NCBI GenBank assembly: GCA_023333565.1
Contig: JAJKFH010001094.1
Location: 3,162,001 to 3,226,000 of the forward strand
From: Puffinus mauretanicus
Taxonomy: Eukaryota; Chordata; Aves; Procellariiformes; Procellariidae
Direction of reading: 5' to 3'
DNA length: 64,000 bases
The translations under genes were made by a program, and so were the position numbers. The notes under the pieces were generated by a model, which was not told where the DNA came from, did not search any database, and saw only the letters and a list, made by a program, of their open reading frames with translations. Shown piece after piece: positions 51,301-64,000 of the stretch. Position 1 is the stretch's first letter, and each line of letters starts with the position of its first letter.

Positions 51301-51490
51301 CACTTCAGTGCCTCCCCACGCCGCTGGTACCGTCTGTCTGTCTGTGCGCGCTGGCGCGAGGCTGACAGAAGAGCTTTGTTCTGGACCGGGGCATTTCCAG
51401 CGTGGCGAGTCTCGCCGCCGCTCGCGCATCTGCTCCTCCGAGGAACTCGTGCAGAAAAGGCAGGACACGGGGCGCTCCCGCCCCAACCCT
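51301..51490. promoter_or_regulatory. small orphan CpG island with a GC box
   Basis: By hand count there are about 20 CpG in the first 180 bp, close to the number expected without CpG loss, with GC near 60 percent. A GC box, CCCGCCCC, is at 51478-51485. Short TCTG repeats occur at about 51332-51344. No TATA box and no convincing first-exon splice donor is seen on either strand. It could be an unmarked promoter, for example of a non-coding RNA, or an orphan island acting as an enhancer. Confidence 0.42.
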
Positions 51491-53210
51491 GCCACATCCA
51501 GGACAACCCACTCTCATCGCTGTCGTTAGCTCTAATTGCCTTTATTATGGATACTTGACTAACTTATTTCTGTTGGATTAAATAGTTTTCATATGGTACA
51601 GTTAGGAGAAGTAACGGCCTCCTGAGAGATGAAGCAGTGTGAGTTGGCACGCAGGCTGTAAGCTAGGTGACCTGGCCCTGTCTTGCACATGATGTATAAT
51701 CTTATGCTCCCTTTATCTCAATATATCTATTTAGCTCAGAAACTCATCAGGGAAGAGCTTATCTGCTTTTGTATATGCGCTGTGCCTAGTACATTAAGGC
51801 CTGGGTGCAAGTTTGGTACCTAGAAGTATTGCTATAAGACGCAAAATAACAATTGTTCAAAATCACAGGAATTTGGGATTCTGTTTGGTTTGCTGATTAA
51901 AACAAATATCTAAAATCTAAATTGGAAATCCATGTATTAATTGGCTACTCTGCCAAGGAATGTGCTTTTTCTTATGTAAGTAGCCTTGAGATGAAAATGG
52001 TAGTAGAAGGTATGTGGAAGCAGATTCTGCTTCAGATACATTTCTCGCTGCACCTCCTAGGAACAGGGATCAGCTTTTCATTTCTAAAGCCAGAAAAATA
52101 TCCGCTGTGCCACTTGCCTCGGTGGATGGTGGAACCCTTTCCAGGCACGGGGGAGTGTCAAGAGTCCTGCCCTGCGGGCGTACAAGACCTGCTGTTCTTC
52201 ATGAAACCACAGAGGAAGAATGGCAAGGAAGGAAGAAGCAGCTTTGGGAAGAGCGGAGATGTGCACTTTTTTCCTAACTCATCAGTGAAGCCCTTTGAGA
52301 TCTACTTATGGAAAGTCCTGCAGAAAAGGTTGGCATTGGTAAGTAAAGCTTTCATATCTTTTTTGCTTGGTAGGAGATGAAATGCAGTTGTCTGTCAGTG
52401 TTTGCTGTCCCGATAGCTGTAAACATGTCAGGCCATGACCCTGGTCCTGTACTCATTGCTACCTGCCCTGTTTCTCAACCATACTCCCATCGGCTTTCAT
52501 CACCTTATTCTGCATTGAAAAGGTTCTGTGGCACTTGTTTTAAATAGCGTCACCTGCCTGAGAGCAGCCGGGGGACAACAAAAGATTGCCCAAGGTGTGC
52601 AGACCTGGTGAAGCATATCCACACGTTACACGGCATGGGCCTCTCCAGTCGCTCGCGTCCTGCCTCATTTGCCAAGGAAAGCTGTTGGTTGCCTCCTTCT
52701 CCAGCTGCTGGGCACAACCAGCTGGTGGGACCTGAACTCTGCATGTCCGAAGGGGCATCGCCAAGGAGTGGGAGAGAGGTGCTGGTCCTGCACTGCTGGG
52801 TCCAGGCTTGCAGGGTCTCACCAACAGGCAGATTTCCCACCTGCTCCCTTTTCCTCCCCCTGCGTCCCCGGCACGGGGCCCCGTAGGTGCATACACCCGC
52901 CACACAAGCCAACATAGAGAAATGCGGGTGCTGAGGCAAAAATTGGCTTGAAATTCTGCTTGAAAGCAAGTGACGTATTCGGTCACATCGGTGTGCTGAG
53001 GACTGAGCAAACTCAGCTGGCTTCTGCCTTGGAGGAAGGTATGTTAGTAACGGGAAACGTCGGGGGCACGAGGGCCCCGAAAAGCTCCGAGGACTGAGAA
53101 ATCGGCTGTGGCTCATACCGAGTGTCTCTACTGCAGTGAGTTCGGTGAACGTTCACTCAACAATAATGATCGCTTATCTTAAATATTTAAAATTTGATTG
53201 TGTATGAAAT

Positions 53211-53224
53211 GGGGGGGGGGGGGG
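53211..53224. repeat. run of 14 G
   Basis: Pure G run in otherwise AT-rich sequence. It may stack into a quadruplex, and its true length is prone to sequencing error. Confidence 0.9.
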
Positions 53225-54419
53225 AGAAAAACCAAAATGAAGTTAGGATTTAATAGCTGTTTTGCAGCTTTTGAGGCATTTGTGAACACTTTGTGGATGA
53301 TGGATAGTTTTGCAAATATGACTTTCCCAAGAAAATCAGTCCATTTTGGAGCTGTAATGAATCGTGATATATAGTAGTCCAAACACTGCTTGCCAGCCAG
53401 CTACCTTACGACAAGATGCTAAGGGAATATTTTTCTTGATTAGATAATGGGCTGGTTGAAATTCCTTCAGCTTTACTGAAACAGGAGTTAGCAATTTCAG
53501 ACATATCAGATGATGCATCAATTTTCTGTAAACAGAAGACTCTGCAACCCACTTTATTGAAAAGCCCTTTATACTGTGCTAGATTTAATCTCTCAATTTG
53601 AGAAGCAGCCCCATGAAATAAGATGTTTGCATGCAAAATCTCCTAGATTTCCAATGGAAATATAAAACAAAGAAGAGCATATTCCCTTGGGGACTGCACC
53701 TATCTTGGATTAGATTTTCTCTGATGTTTTTGCATCATATTACCAATGGCTTCAGGGAAGTGAAACAGCAGTTTTCTTTCTTGAGAACAAAGGCTTGCAG
53801 AGTTAAAAAAAAATGTTAATATATCTAAAGCACTTTTGCCCACTGTTCTTTTTATTACTCTGAGAATTCTGGAGAAAAAAGGTATCTTATTGTATTATTT
53901 TATCATCTATGTTAACGAAATTTGCATTTAAGGCTACAGCCTGAGAATTCTGTAAAGGAAAGCGATTTCTAAATGAGCACTTTCTGTTTCCCATGGACAA
54001 TGTTTTAACTACTAGTAGTGCTCTGGTAATGCAGAGCTGGCTCCATAACCCACTGGAATCATTAGAAGTATTTTCTTATTTTTTTAATTCTATGGATTTT
54101 GGAAAGCATCCACTGGCCATACATACAGTGTATATAAACTTTGTAGAAAGTTTTGGAGACGTGAGAGCAGAATTGTGTTCTCCTATCCTAGGTCTCAGTT
54201 CTGACACCTTTCCCTCCTTGCATGAGTAGTTTTCCCATTGTTAGCTATAATTGATATTAAATCAGTTGTAAGAGCGCGCAGTGCTATAGGTTTTGCTCAT
54301 ACAGTTTGTCCCCCTGGATGCAACGGGTAGGCATCATGGGAGGGAGCAGCATTAAGCACATTCAGTAGTGCTGCTCCTGTTTCGATCCAAGGGATCCTTT
54401 TGCTTTGCTTAATCAATGT

Positions 54420-54545
54420 AGCAGATAGTTATTATTAAATTAATTAATAATTTAAAAATCCTCATGTATTGATAAATAATTTAAGAATGTGGGCTTTGCC
54501 TTCTCTGTTTGGACAATGCAAATTAATAAAGCTCTTTGCTAAGAG
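54420..54545. promoter_or_regulatory. possible regulatory patch with octamer and homeodomain motifs
   Basis: An AT-rich block with overlapping TAATTAAT sites at 54439-54450 is followed by a perfect octamer ATGCAAAT at 54516-54523 that runs into TTAATAAA. Such POU plus homeodomain layouts occur in neural and developmental enhancers. This is based on motif content alone, and AT-rich DNA gives such matches often. Confidence 0.18.
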
Positions 54546-56664
54546 GTAATTCTTTTTACCACAAATAACAATGAACTAGAGATGTTACACACTTCAGGTA
54601 GAAAGACTCATTTTGGTGTTCAAAGCACTCAGTGTTTTCCTGAGCGTGCTTTAATCCTATGAGTGTTATAATACTTTCAGATAAATGCTTTAAAAAAGTA
54701 TTATTTTTAACAGATCATTCATTTCCCTTAATAAGGTATTAGCAAGAGGTGCTATGATTTAAAAATAGATTAAATAAAAACCATGAGGGTAGATAATCTG
54801 GGAACTTATGTTTAGCCTTTTTAGAACATTCAGTGAAACAGGGAACATGAAATGATTTGGAAAAGTGTGAGAAGGAAAACCGACACAGAAACACCTTTTC
54901 TGTAGGAAGCTCATTTGATTGTGGAACTCATGGCCTCAGAATGGTAAGAAAGCAAAGCAATGAGCAATTTTGGAGGGAAAAAAAATTGGTCATTGCTATG
55001 AATGGCAAGAGTTTCTGGATTCCTGATTAAGGACTTCTAAAGTAAAACCAAGAGTTTGGGAAGTATGTACCTAAAATTCATCTGGTCATAAACAAACAGC
55101 TAATTCTTAGATCTGAGGAAATACCCCAAATACTTAGATTATTCTGCAGGCTACCTCAGACACATTGTCTGCATCTTCTCAGCTGTCCCAGAAAATACTG
55201 AATTAATCTGTATACTAGTATATTAGCTCTAAAAAAAAAATTGTGGGTTTACATTTTGACAGGTCAACATTGATTGAAGAGGCTTCACCATATTCCCTCA
55301 AGTTATTCTGAATCAAACAAACCAGATTGTAAACAAAACACTAGTAACCCCTCTGAAAAGATGGTATGAAATACCTTCCTGGAAGTCATAGGGAATCTTC
55401 TTAATTTTAAGGCTTAACAAAGGGCAGAGCTGGAATAAATCTCATATATAAGGCTGAAGGAGATAATTTGGGAATGAAAAGGAGTCAGAAGCTGAAGCAT
55501 AATAGACTTGAAGGTACCACTTGGATTGGCATAGTGGAAGGTAATTGCTGAGAATACAGCTACATGTTTATTTCTCTTTAAATTTTACTTTTCTGCTGTT
55601 AAGTTACAGTCACCAAGATTGTTCTTGAGGCACGCCAGGAGGACTATCATTTCCACTCCCAGTTCACAGACTAACTGGGAGAGCAGAGAGGAGCAGGAGG
55701 GGGAAGCAAACACTCACTTCCTCACTTTTAAGTTCTTTGCTAAGATATGTCACTTCAGACGTGCCACCTCATTTGCAATATTACAGGAAGCATCACCCCT
55801 CCACTGTCCAGTTTGTTCCCTTCTTCCTTATTAATGTATAAATTGCAATCAGAACAACAGATTTATCAATTAGTTAAATGAATTCACTCAACCAGCAGGT
55901 TGTATAAGACAAACTATGTACAGCCCACTCAGCAAGACAATGTGTTAGTTAGAAAAAAAGAAGCAGGGGGCGGGGGGGCAGGAAAGAAGAAACCAAGCAA
56001 CAGTGCCATGGGTAAAGCAGCAATAGCTGCAATTCTATTGCCTGGAAGTTGAGAAGATTTAAATTTCACAAGGTCAAGGAATGCAATCCAACCTACTGCA
56101 GAAAGTAAATGACATAACAGAACATAACTGATTAGCACTTCCTCTGCTTGTGGTGGTTGGAAAAAAAGACATCTTCTTAGACCTCTGGACATGGAAAGAA
56201 TTGCCAGCAGTATGTGTCAATCAAGAAATCAGGTAATCTTCTGGTAAGTTGCAATTATTTGAGTAAAACTTCTGTTATTGTAAAGTAAATCAAGGAAGAA
56301 GGACTAGAATTAAATTTCATGTCTGACATATAAAAGGCAACACCACTAGTAATGACTGCAAAGGCACTAAAAATATTTGTACAAAGCAATACATAAACGT
56401 AGCCATCCTATTGCTGTGCAGACATTCCTAGATTTATGTCCGGTAGGTTCCTGCAACTAGCCAGTAATAAAGATCTTTGCAGTGTTTTCCCAAATGGTTA
56501 ACATGAAACTCTACCTGCTCCTTATAAAATCCTTTTGAAAACCATCTAAAGTTCAATTTAAGAGCAGCATAGTTCTGGTCTGCGTTAGTTGCCCTTCATT
56601 TTCTCAGAAATGCCTCTATGTTTCAATGTCCATACACAAAAAACGTGTGGATGGCTGCAAAATC

Positions 56665-56688
56665 TGTGTGTGTATGTGTGTATGTATC
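56665..56688. repeat. (TG)n/(TATG)n microsatellite
   Basis: TG units with regular TATG interruptions over about 24 bp. Confidence 0.75.
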
Positions 56689-59600
56689 TAATAAATATGT
56701 GATAAACTGATACGTATTTATTATAACAAACTGTATATAATACAACACTGCTACCTGTATCTAATGTGATATCCAAAAAACTATCCAGAAAGAAGTCTTC
56801 ATTTTGGCATTGCTAACATTAGACCCCTGAGAGGAGTTCACCTCAGTTGACCTGGGGCCTCAGCTGTACCTGAAGTACTGGTCCTTACTCCCTCAGCCCA
56901 TGGAGAGAAATACATACTTGTAGTACATCCTTCATCTCTTCCTAAGGTGGACACCTTACACAGACCTGATGAATCCCACCTTGGAAGAGCCCGCCTCTCT
57001 CTAAGTTACCTGGAGAGTCCAGACAAGGACGCCAGAAGTGCTACCAGCTGAAGTAGTCATGGTGAGCACCTAAGTAGGGTGTGATGAAGTCTCACAAGTG
57101 ACCCTACAATGAAATGAACAATTCTGTACTCACTGCAGGGCCTGATGATATGCATTAAATAAGGCCCGGGGCCCCATGTCACCTGGGGGAATAAAAATAA
57201 ATAACGGATGTTTCTCTGAATTGTGAGGCATCACAGAGGAGTGACACTAGCATAAGACTAGAATAACAGGCAGGCAAACTGACCTCTTAAATTCCAGTAT
57301 TAAACATAGTGCACTGCACATAATATCACATATTTGTGCATATACCCATTTACATACATTTTCTGTCTTCTTCTACACTATGTCATGGCTTTTAGAATGC
57401 AGACCAAGTAGAAAGAGCTTGAGAGGAATTATATCTAAGATAGTCCTTGGCTGAACACCAGTCTACAAGTAAATACAGGAAAAAAGCTCTATTTATATAG
57501 CCTCACCTCCTCCTGATTTTTAAAAAAGCCAGCTGATCGCTACCGAGAACAAAATACCACCAATATTCATCCCTGGGGTGGACGAATGGGGTGGAGAGAG
57601 GTCATCGGTACTGGTCGTCTTACTAGGTTTCAGGATTTCAGCAGTGGTATGGGGATGTACTACTGTGTTGGTGGGTGTTTACCTGCAGCACCCAGCACAT
57701 TCCTGTGCTGTAGGTAACAGCAAATACACATACAGAAGCAGCACAGCTCTCTGCCTTAGAATTAGAAAAACACAGAAAGCCAGAGCAAAAATCCAGACTG
57801 ATACGATCAAAATTTTCATACGTGCTGGTATGCACTCTCCTTCCTTTCTCCTTGAGTCATCTTCTCTTAAGTTCAAGCTTCGGATAAAGCTGTTTGCATG
57901 CTTAACTCTGGACATCCTTATCTTAGGCCCATTGGAACGAAGAGGTTTTGCTGTAACTGAATTTCATCTCTGCTGTGAGGAGCACGAATCTCACTTCAAA
58001 CTCAACATGACCCTCTGAGGCATCCTGCAGTGCATACCATCAGGCCTCACTAGGTTATCGGCAACTCCTCTGTGCTGCTTTTCCCTTTGAATCATATACT
58101 GTAAGAAAAAATGAATGAAACGTTAAAAAAGCACGCAGCTAAGTTGAAGGGACACAAATGTATGAGATCATGTAGGATTTTTGAAAGGATGACTGAAAGA
58201 GAACTCTTTTCAAGCATCTGGTTGCTATGATAAAAAGCAAGTTCTCCCTGTCCATTTGCTGTGGATATGATCTCATCTCAGGTGGTTTAAGAAATCATCT
58301 CTGAAATGTAATTAGGTTAGAAAAACATACACACAGGTTTTGGAAGCACGGCTTGAATTTCTGGTGAAGTATGGTTGGAAAATGCAGAGGCAATATCACA
58401 TTCCTTATCTGGTGATGTGGAGGTGTCTTAAGGTACAGCAGTGCTGGAAAGGCAGCATGGGACCTGGGTAGCTGTAAGCACCCAGGGACTGCAGCCCTGC
58501 TTGCTACCTATTAGGATGTGTTCTTCAGGGAAAGCCTTTGGGCTACCTCGCTCGTGTCCCTTCTATCCACACAGCTTGTATTTCTAACTCACTTAGAAGT
58601 TTCCCAAAGTCAACTGCAATCAAGAATCACAGTGATATTAACAGGACTTGACTCAAAGGACAATACCCAACAAAACCAGAGACCTCCAGAGGTGGACCTC
58701 TGGTTTTGGCCAGCCAGCTCCCATTGCCTTCACTAGGACTTCAGGGTACAAGAACAACTGTTTTTTTTCAAGACTGAGGACCTTGAAAAGCAAGGTCCTT
58801 CAGTTTATACCTCAAAACATAGAAGGCGCTAACACCAGTACTTCCACTGCGGTGGATGACTCCTTTGCAAGCTGGAAGCTGTGCTTGGCTAGCTGGCGGT
58901 AGCTGCCTATACACGTGTGGCAAGAGACAACATACTGCTGGGCTTCTTTCAGCAGCTGTTCATCTCCTCCAAGATCCCAGCAGAAAAGTGCTCCAGAAAA
59001 TACCCTATCCATCCTCCATTTAGGACTACATTATCCTAGGATATTAGAAAAGCCTTGGAGATAATGAAGCTAAGATGAAATATTTTGGATATTAAGATCA
59101 TAATATGTACAACTTTGCACGAGTATACTTGCCAAGGTGACTGGGCTCTTACCACCAAAATTCAAATGCTGATGGATGCAATAACCTACACAGAAGGATT
59201 TTGCAAATTAAAAGCACTGTAGAATGCACAGAAAGAAATTTTGGTTGTGTTTAAAAAACATACAGGAGTAGCACGGCAAGGCTTTTTCTCTCTGAGTTTG
59301 TCTTCTAACACTCATGCTTGCAAGCAATGTAAAGCGCAAAGTTGAATGTTGCATTGTGCAAGAAAGGTTCTCACAGGCATTGTTCAATAGTCTGCCAGGT
59401 ATTTCCCATCTGAAAATAATGATAATTTTCCATAGCTTAGGATATGTGTACTTTATATAAATGTCAAATAACCACTCAGCCTTGCCATAATTGGGCTTTC
59501 TCTGCATTAGAAAAAACCCATATGTTGATTTGTAGTCACCTCTAGTAGTGTGACTTGCAGAAAAGAGATATGAAGTACTGGATCCTTAATTTAGCCAAAT

Positions 59601-59913
59601 GTAAAATGTAAGCATAATTGCACTTTAAAGAAATGCAGTTTTCAGCTGCATAAACTGAGAACATCTACAATGACCAGATTCTGTTGCATCTGGAAAAAGA
59701 TTAATTCTCTGACACCAAACCCTGAATTTCTGTTTTGTTGAACTTATAACTGTTTAAAGATTCTTTCTAGTATAAACTTGAGATTGGCGTATGAGTACTG
59801 TGGATTACTGTGTAGAGTCCCAGCTGGAGCAAGTCTCTGAATGTATTGTGTAACTGACTCACACAGGAAGAAAAGGAGAACCTGGTAAAATACTTCATTC
59901 ATTTATAAAATAT

Positions 59914-59996
59914 GAGCTAAATTCTTGTCTCTACCAGTGAGCAGCCCTGAACTCAATACAGTCACACAGGTATAACTGAAAGGAGAATTTGGCCAC
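59914..59996. repeat. short palindromic amniote repeat, best copy
   Basis: An 83-bp imperfect palindrome. It begins GAGCTAAATTCTTGTCTCTA and ends CTGAAAGGAGAATTTGGCCAC, whose reverse complement matches the start. Between them are GCAGCCCTGAACTCAATAC and GTCACACAGGTATAACTGA. I recognise this layout from a family common in turtle, crocodile and bird sequence, but do not give a database name. It looks like a non-autonomous inverted-repeat element. No target-site duplication is evident. Confidence 0.6.
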
Positions 59997-60897
59997 TTGT
60001 AGAAACAATAAACCTAGAAAGATTCTATTTGATTTATTATTTCTTAGCAAGATACAAAGTAAAGAAACACTGGGTATTTTTATAACTAGAGATCTTATTG
60101 CCATTGACTTTAAAGAACAAAAAATGTAGGAAACAAGAAAAAGAGCAGAGCCTGCCTATAAAAAAACTGAATAAAGGTAGCTGCTTTCCCTTTTTAATAA
60201 TTTCTGGGATTGTGTCTAAGTCTTTTAATGATATCCACTTGATTAAACAGAAAAAAGACTGGAGGAGAACTATCAACAAAGGACCAAAGCAGTCAAAATT
60301 AAAGACATTTCTGTCCTCTGTCCTACTTAGAGTCATATGATCCACCAGGTATAAATCAACATAATTCCATTGAGATGAAACAATCTGGACAAGTTTCTTT
60401 TAAATGGGCAATACTGTGAAGCATGATATGGCAGTAGCAATAAAGTTCATTACAGTGGTGGTTTTTAGATCCCTAATATACAGCCAGTTTGTGATCAATG
60501 AAGTAGTTTAAACAGCATGTGACGAGGCGGAGGTTTTCTTGGTCAGTATATAAACCCTATGCAAACCATAGTACTTACTAGGAACTGAGACTAAATATCA
60601 AGAACTACTGAAGGTGCAAGTCACAAGAAAAAAATTAAGTTCTTGTTTTCTCTTCTTTTCAATATACGTTTTGATGGGCTCCTTCAAAGGGTGCTCCTGC
60701 CAAAGAGTGCCCCTCATACGAATCTGTTGTTATGTCTAGCACCATTCAACTGCTAGTGGCTGTGCTCCAGGTCCCAGAGATAATTTTTAAGTTATGAAGT
60801 AGCTCGCTTGCTGAATCCCCCCATATGAAGATAGACGCCTTAAATGTTGCTCTTGTCTGACAGTCTTATTCAATTAAAATAGGTTGTGAAGTATACG

Positions 60898-60978
60898 TGC
60901 ACATCCACGCACATGCACACCCCTACACACAATGCTACATACACATATGTGTGTGCAAACAGACACACCCACCCACCC
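60898..60978. repeat. CA-rich low-complexity tract
   Basis: About 80 bp dominated by ACAC, CATG and CACCC units with a small palindrome ACACATATGTGTGT in the middle. It looks like a degenerate CA microsatellite. Confidence 0.7.
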
Positions 60979-63798
60979 CTCTGCAGGTACTTATACCAGG
61001 TCTGAATTTGTACAGGATTTTCATCCATGAAGGAGACACTCCTGTTGCATCCAAAAAATCTCATTATTTTCCATAGTGGTAGTGGGGTTTCCAAGTACGA
61101 CATGATGCCCCAGATACTACAGACTACTTGGCATGGGAAGAATTTGGGGTTTCCTTGGTACCAAACAGAAAACATTTCAGGAAATGCACAGAAAAGCAGA
61201 AGCACAGGCACAGAATACTCTGTTGTCCGTTCAGATCTTACTTAGCTATTTTAAATCTGATACTAATTTAGCAATTCTTTCAGATATTTTACTTCTCAGT
61301 TCACTAGCCAAAATTAACATCCTTGTGAGACAATACTCCAGCCATCCCCATGCCTACAGTGAGCATCACCTCATCCAGATGTTCCCTGCCAAGAGCAGGC
61401 GTAATACGTGTGGAATAGGGGTACATGTTGTATTTACCTTAATTTAATAATTAGTCTTCTGGATGACAGTGACCACATCTCAAACATTAATAGCCTCTAT
61501 TGTGTGATCACCAGTATCAATCACAGCTGTTCCATAATGAATCTCATAAAAATATTCAATCAGTGATGGAGAGGGCCTTTGAGATGCACAGAATGAGTTT
61601 CAGATGTTTGCAGAGTACTCTGAGGTAGGCTGCAGCTCACACAAGGGAAACTCTACCAGGTGTTTGCAGTTTCATGCCTGCTGCATAAGTAATGTAACAC
61701 ATAAAAAGGATTTTTTTTTTCTCTCCCTCAGAGAAACTCAGCCAGGGGAAGCAGAACAAATAAGAAGATAAAGAAGCACTTTTGGAAATGTAAATTTTGA
61801 CCAATAGGGGTGAAATTCACCTTACTATTATAGCATTTGATAGGGAAAGTCTAAAATATGTATTTTTTTGTTGGGGAAGACTTGTGGTGTTTTAGAGGTA
61901 CAAGAATGCATGTATATAGAGTCTGAATGTTGAAAAACATAATGTGTCTGACTTCGTGATTGAAATATTCAGTCCTTCCCCAAGTTTTGTGGACTATTTT
62001 CTCTCCTGTCTTGCAGACGATATCTTAAATGTAAATAAATACATCTAAACGTTCATCCTGCTGGCCTTGGTGTCTCAAACTATGCATTATATTACTGTTT
62101 TCCCCTTAAATGCTTCCTTTTACTGAAATGCAGTGTACAAAACCCTAGATACTTGATCTGTACTACTGAGGCAACTGTCTCAGGTTTGAAGACAGCAATA
62201 GGGGTATGTGTTGGTCCTCTATACAACTATACAGAGGGTAAGTGGCTTTTAAGACACAGTGGGGCAAGGATCCACAGAGTTTCAGAGTTGGTTTCAACGA
62301 TGTTCCCTTCCAGAAATTTGGACTATGTCCACTGAAAGGAAGCCACTTTGCAGCCCTTATGCTCTGATCTCATGTGCAGATTGCTTTCAGGCCATGCACC
62401 ATCACACTTTTCCTTTATACAAGTCTTCTTTTCCCTAAATGTTGTTTTCCCCGTGATTATTCCACGGCTCTGACAAGGAATTTTACCCCCTTGCCTTGGT
62501 ATATTTGTATTAGTGTAGGTGTAGGATCCATTCAATCTGTGCTTACAGACATGACAACCAGTATAATTTATATACGAGTTATCTCGTTCCTTGTATCTGC
62601 AAAATGAGGCCATCACACAGCCGCCCTTTCTCATGTGAAAACTGGCTATGAGTAGTTCCATTACTTAGAAGGGGGAAAAAACCAAAACCAACAAAAACCA
62701 GAAAGGCCAAACCTTGCAAGGGAAATCCCGTGAGGATGTAAAATTGGAACAGATTAAGAGGGGGAAAAAAAGGGAACCAATATTTTTTGAGCCTCAAAAG
62801 TACGGCTGGGCAGTGGACACCTCTGCTGCATCCAAATCTGCACATCACAGAGGCTTAGGCAGAGTGGTTGTGGCAGAGGACAGTCGGGGCGTCAGTCGAA
62901 TGCACTCCTTTGATTCCCTGCCCAGTTCCAGTGTAGCCTCCAGCAGCCTGAGGCCGAGGGACAGCCTTAATTTGTGGCAGCTGGACATGGTCATCAAGGC
63001 ACCATATGGCAGCTGGGAGAAGCCAAGTCAGGCCATTGCCTTCCCCTGCCCTGGGATACCCTTTGCAGTGGTGGGAGGGAAGCTCTGGCCCCATGGGGAC
63101 GCCTCCTGAGCCCCGTGCAGCTCCAGCCCTGGGTCCTGCAAGTTATCTTAAGCGGACTGCAAAGGGCTTACTGCTAATCTGCCTCCAAACATCTGTCCAG
63201 GCACATCCTCCCATACCTAGAGTGACTACAGCCTCAGCCGCCTCTGGAGAAATCTCCCCTTGAGCCTGGCTCTGCTCAGATCCTCGCCACGGTTAACCCA
63301 GCCCACGGAGTTAAACACTCTTACAAATTACACCAAAAGTGAGACCTTTGCACCGAGCCCATCGTTTCTGCACCGCTGTGGTAGCAGCCACTGGGACACC
63401 CTCCCGTGGCGTGCCTTGGGTGACAGCAGCTCCCGGGGGTCAAGGCTTGGATGAAGCACCACAGATTTGGGAGCTAAATTCTGCAAAGGCGTCTGGTTTC
63501 AATAAAACTGGAAACTGGGCCAAGTTTGATCTGCACAAGTTTCTTCCAGGTACAGCACTGACGTCTTATCTCAGCAGCATCTTAGCTTTTCCATACCTTT
63601 GCGTTAAAAGTCAAATAATATTTATGTGCATACACTTACAGCTTATGTGGCAATCTTCTTAAGAGACATTAACATAATATCTTCATAGAGGAGCCAGTAA
63701 GAATACTAAAATTATAAATGACAAGGAACAATAAATCACAATATGACATACTGAACATCCTTTAGGCTCTTTTGTTTGTATTGCAGGACCCAGAGCTG

Positions 63799-63838
63799 GT
63801 TTTTGGTTTTTGTTTTTTGTTTGGTTTTTTTTTTTTTA
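63799..63838. repeat. T-rich low-complexity tract
   Basis: About 40 bp of T runs broken by GG and G, ending in a run of about 14 T. Confidence 0.8.
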
Positions 63839-64000
63839 ATCTATATGTAACCTAAGTCAACAACAGTAAAAGAAAAAGGAAAAATGTCCGTCCAAATCTC
63901 ACATGTGAAAACAGGTTTTTCTATATAGTTTAGTCTAAAAAAACAAGTCAGTCTACCTTCCCAAAAGGGCCAGACATAAAAACAACTTTATTTGTGGCTT

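Larger units (their letters stand above)
50252..64000. other. gene-free stretch, GC-richer on its left side
   Basis: No gene recognised. The left part, to about 53.1 kb, is richer in GC and CpG than the rest and includes the small CpG island at 51301-51490. Frames of 152 codons (51922-52380, plus) and 188 codons (52550-53116, minus) lie there, but their translations show no known domain, so I treat them as chance. To the right the DNA is AT-rich, with a run of 14 G, a CA-rich tract, a TG repeat, an octamer-bearing AT-rich patch and a palindromic repeat, listed separately. Confidence 0.5.

Noticed and set aside
51922..52380. 152-codon plus-strand open frame
   Set aside because: The translation is not recognised and no promoter or splice pattern supports it.
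52550..53116. 188-codon minus-strand open frame
   Set aside because: It lies in a GC-richer patch and overlaps other open frames on both strands. No known domain is seen.
1..64000. tRNA, rRNA, CRISPR array, operon, phage or insertion-sequence features
   Set aside because: I scanned for tRNA B-box-like motifs, regularly spaced direct repeats and compact gene strings. None was found, which fits a vertebrate non-coding region.

Overview
This 64 kb window looks like a piece of a bird genome, probably not chicken. The grounds are a solo long terminal repeat of a type I know from many bird genomes, an old CR1 fragment, an L2-clade LINE relic, short palindromic repeats familiar from turtle, crocodile and bird DNA, and otherwise AT-rich unique sequence with few interspersed repeats. 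The clade is inferred from repeat content only. No bacterial, plasmid or phage feature is present. I could not recognise a protein-coding exon anywhere. The open frames are short and unrecognised, or are GC-rich artefacts of a CpG island.

Layout: 1-7.8 kb is AT-rich sequence that could be first-intron sequence of a gene read on the minus strand. From about 7.8 to 10.2 kb lies a strong CpG island, the only clear promoter. Three good splice donors on the minus strand fall in it, so the best reading is a gene whose 5' end is here and which runs leftwards out of the window. One of the donors sits in a perfect palindrome and could serve either strand. The gene is not identified. From 10.2 to 64 kb is a gene-poor stretch, which would be the upstream flank of that gene. 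It contains the solo LTR (15.56-16.11 kb, plus), a CR1 3' part (31.69-32.67 kb, minus), a 1.5 kb L2-like LINE relic (36.19-37.75 kb, plus), dispersed palindromic repeats, and a degenerate tandem array (49.82-50.25 kb). A small CpG island lies at 51.3-51.5 kb, and there are several microsatellites.

The more unusual items are four. The tandem array has units of about 90-107 bp, each opening with a CTGCAG-type box after a pyrimidine tract. The L2 relic still shows reverse-transcriptase motifs. At least two clear copies of a short palindromic repeat family are present. The small CpG island carries a GC box, far from the main promoter. I see no evidence of a new multi-gene system. Regulatory calls outside the CpG island rest on motif content only and are given low confidence.
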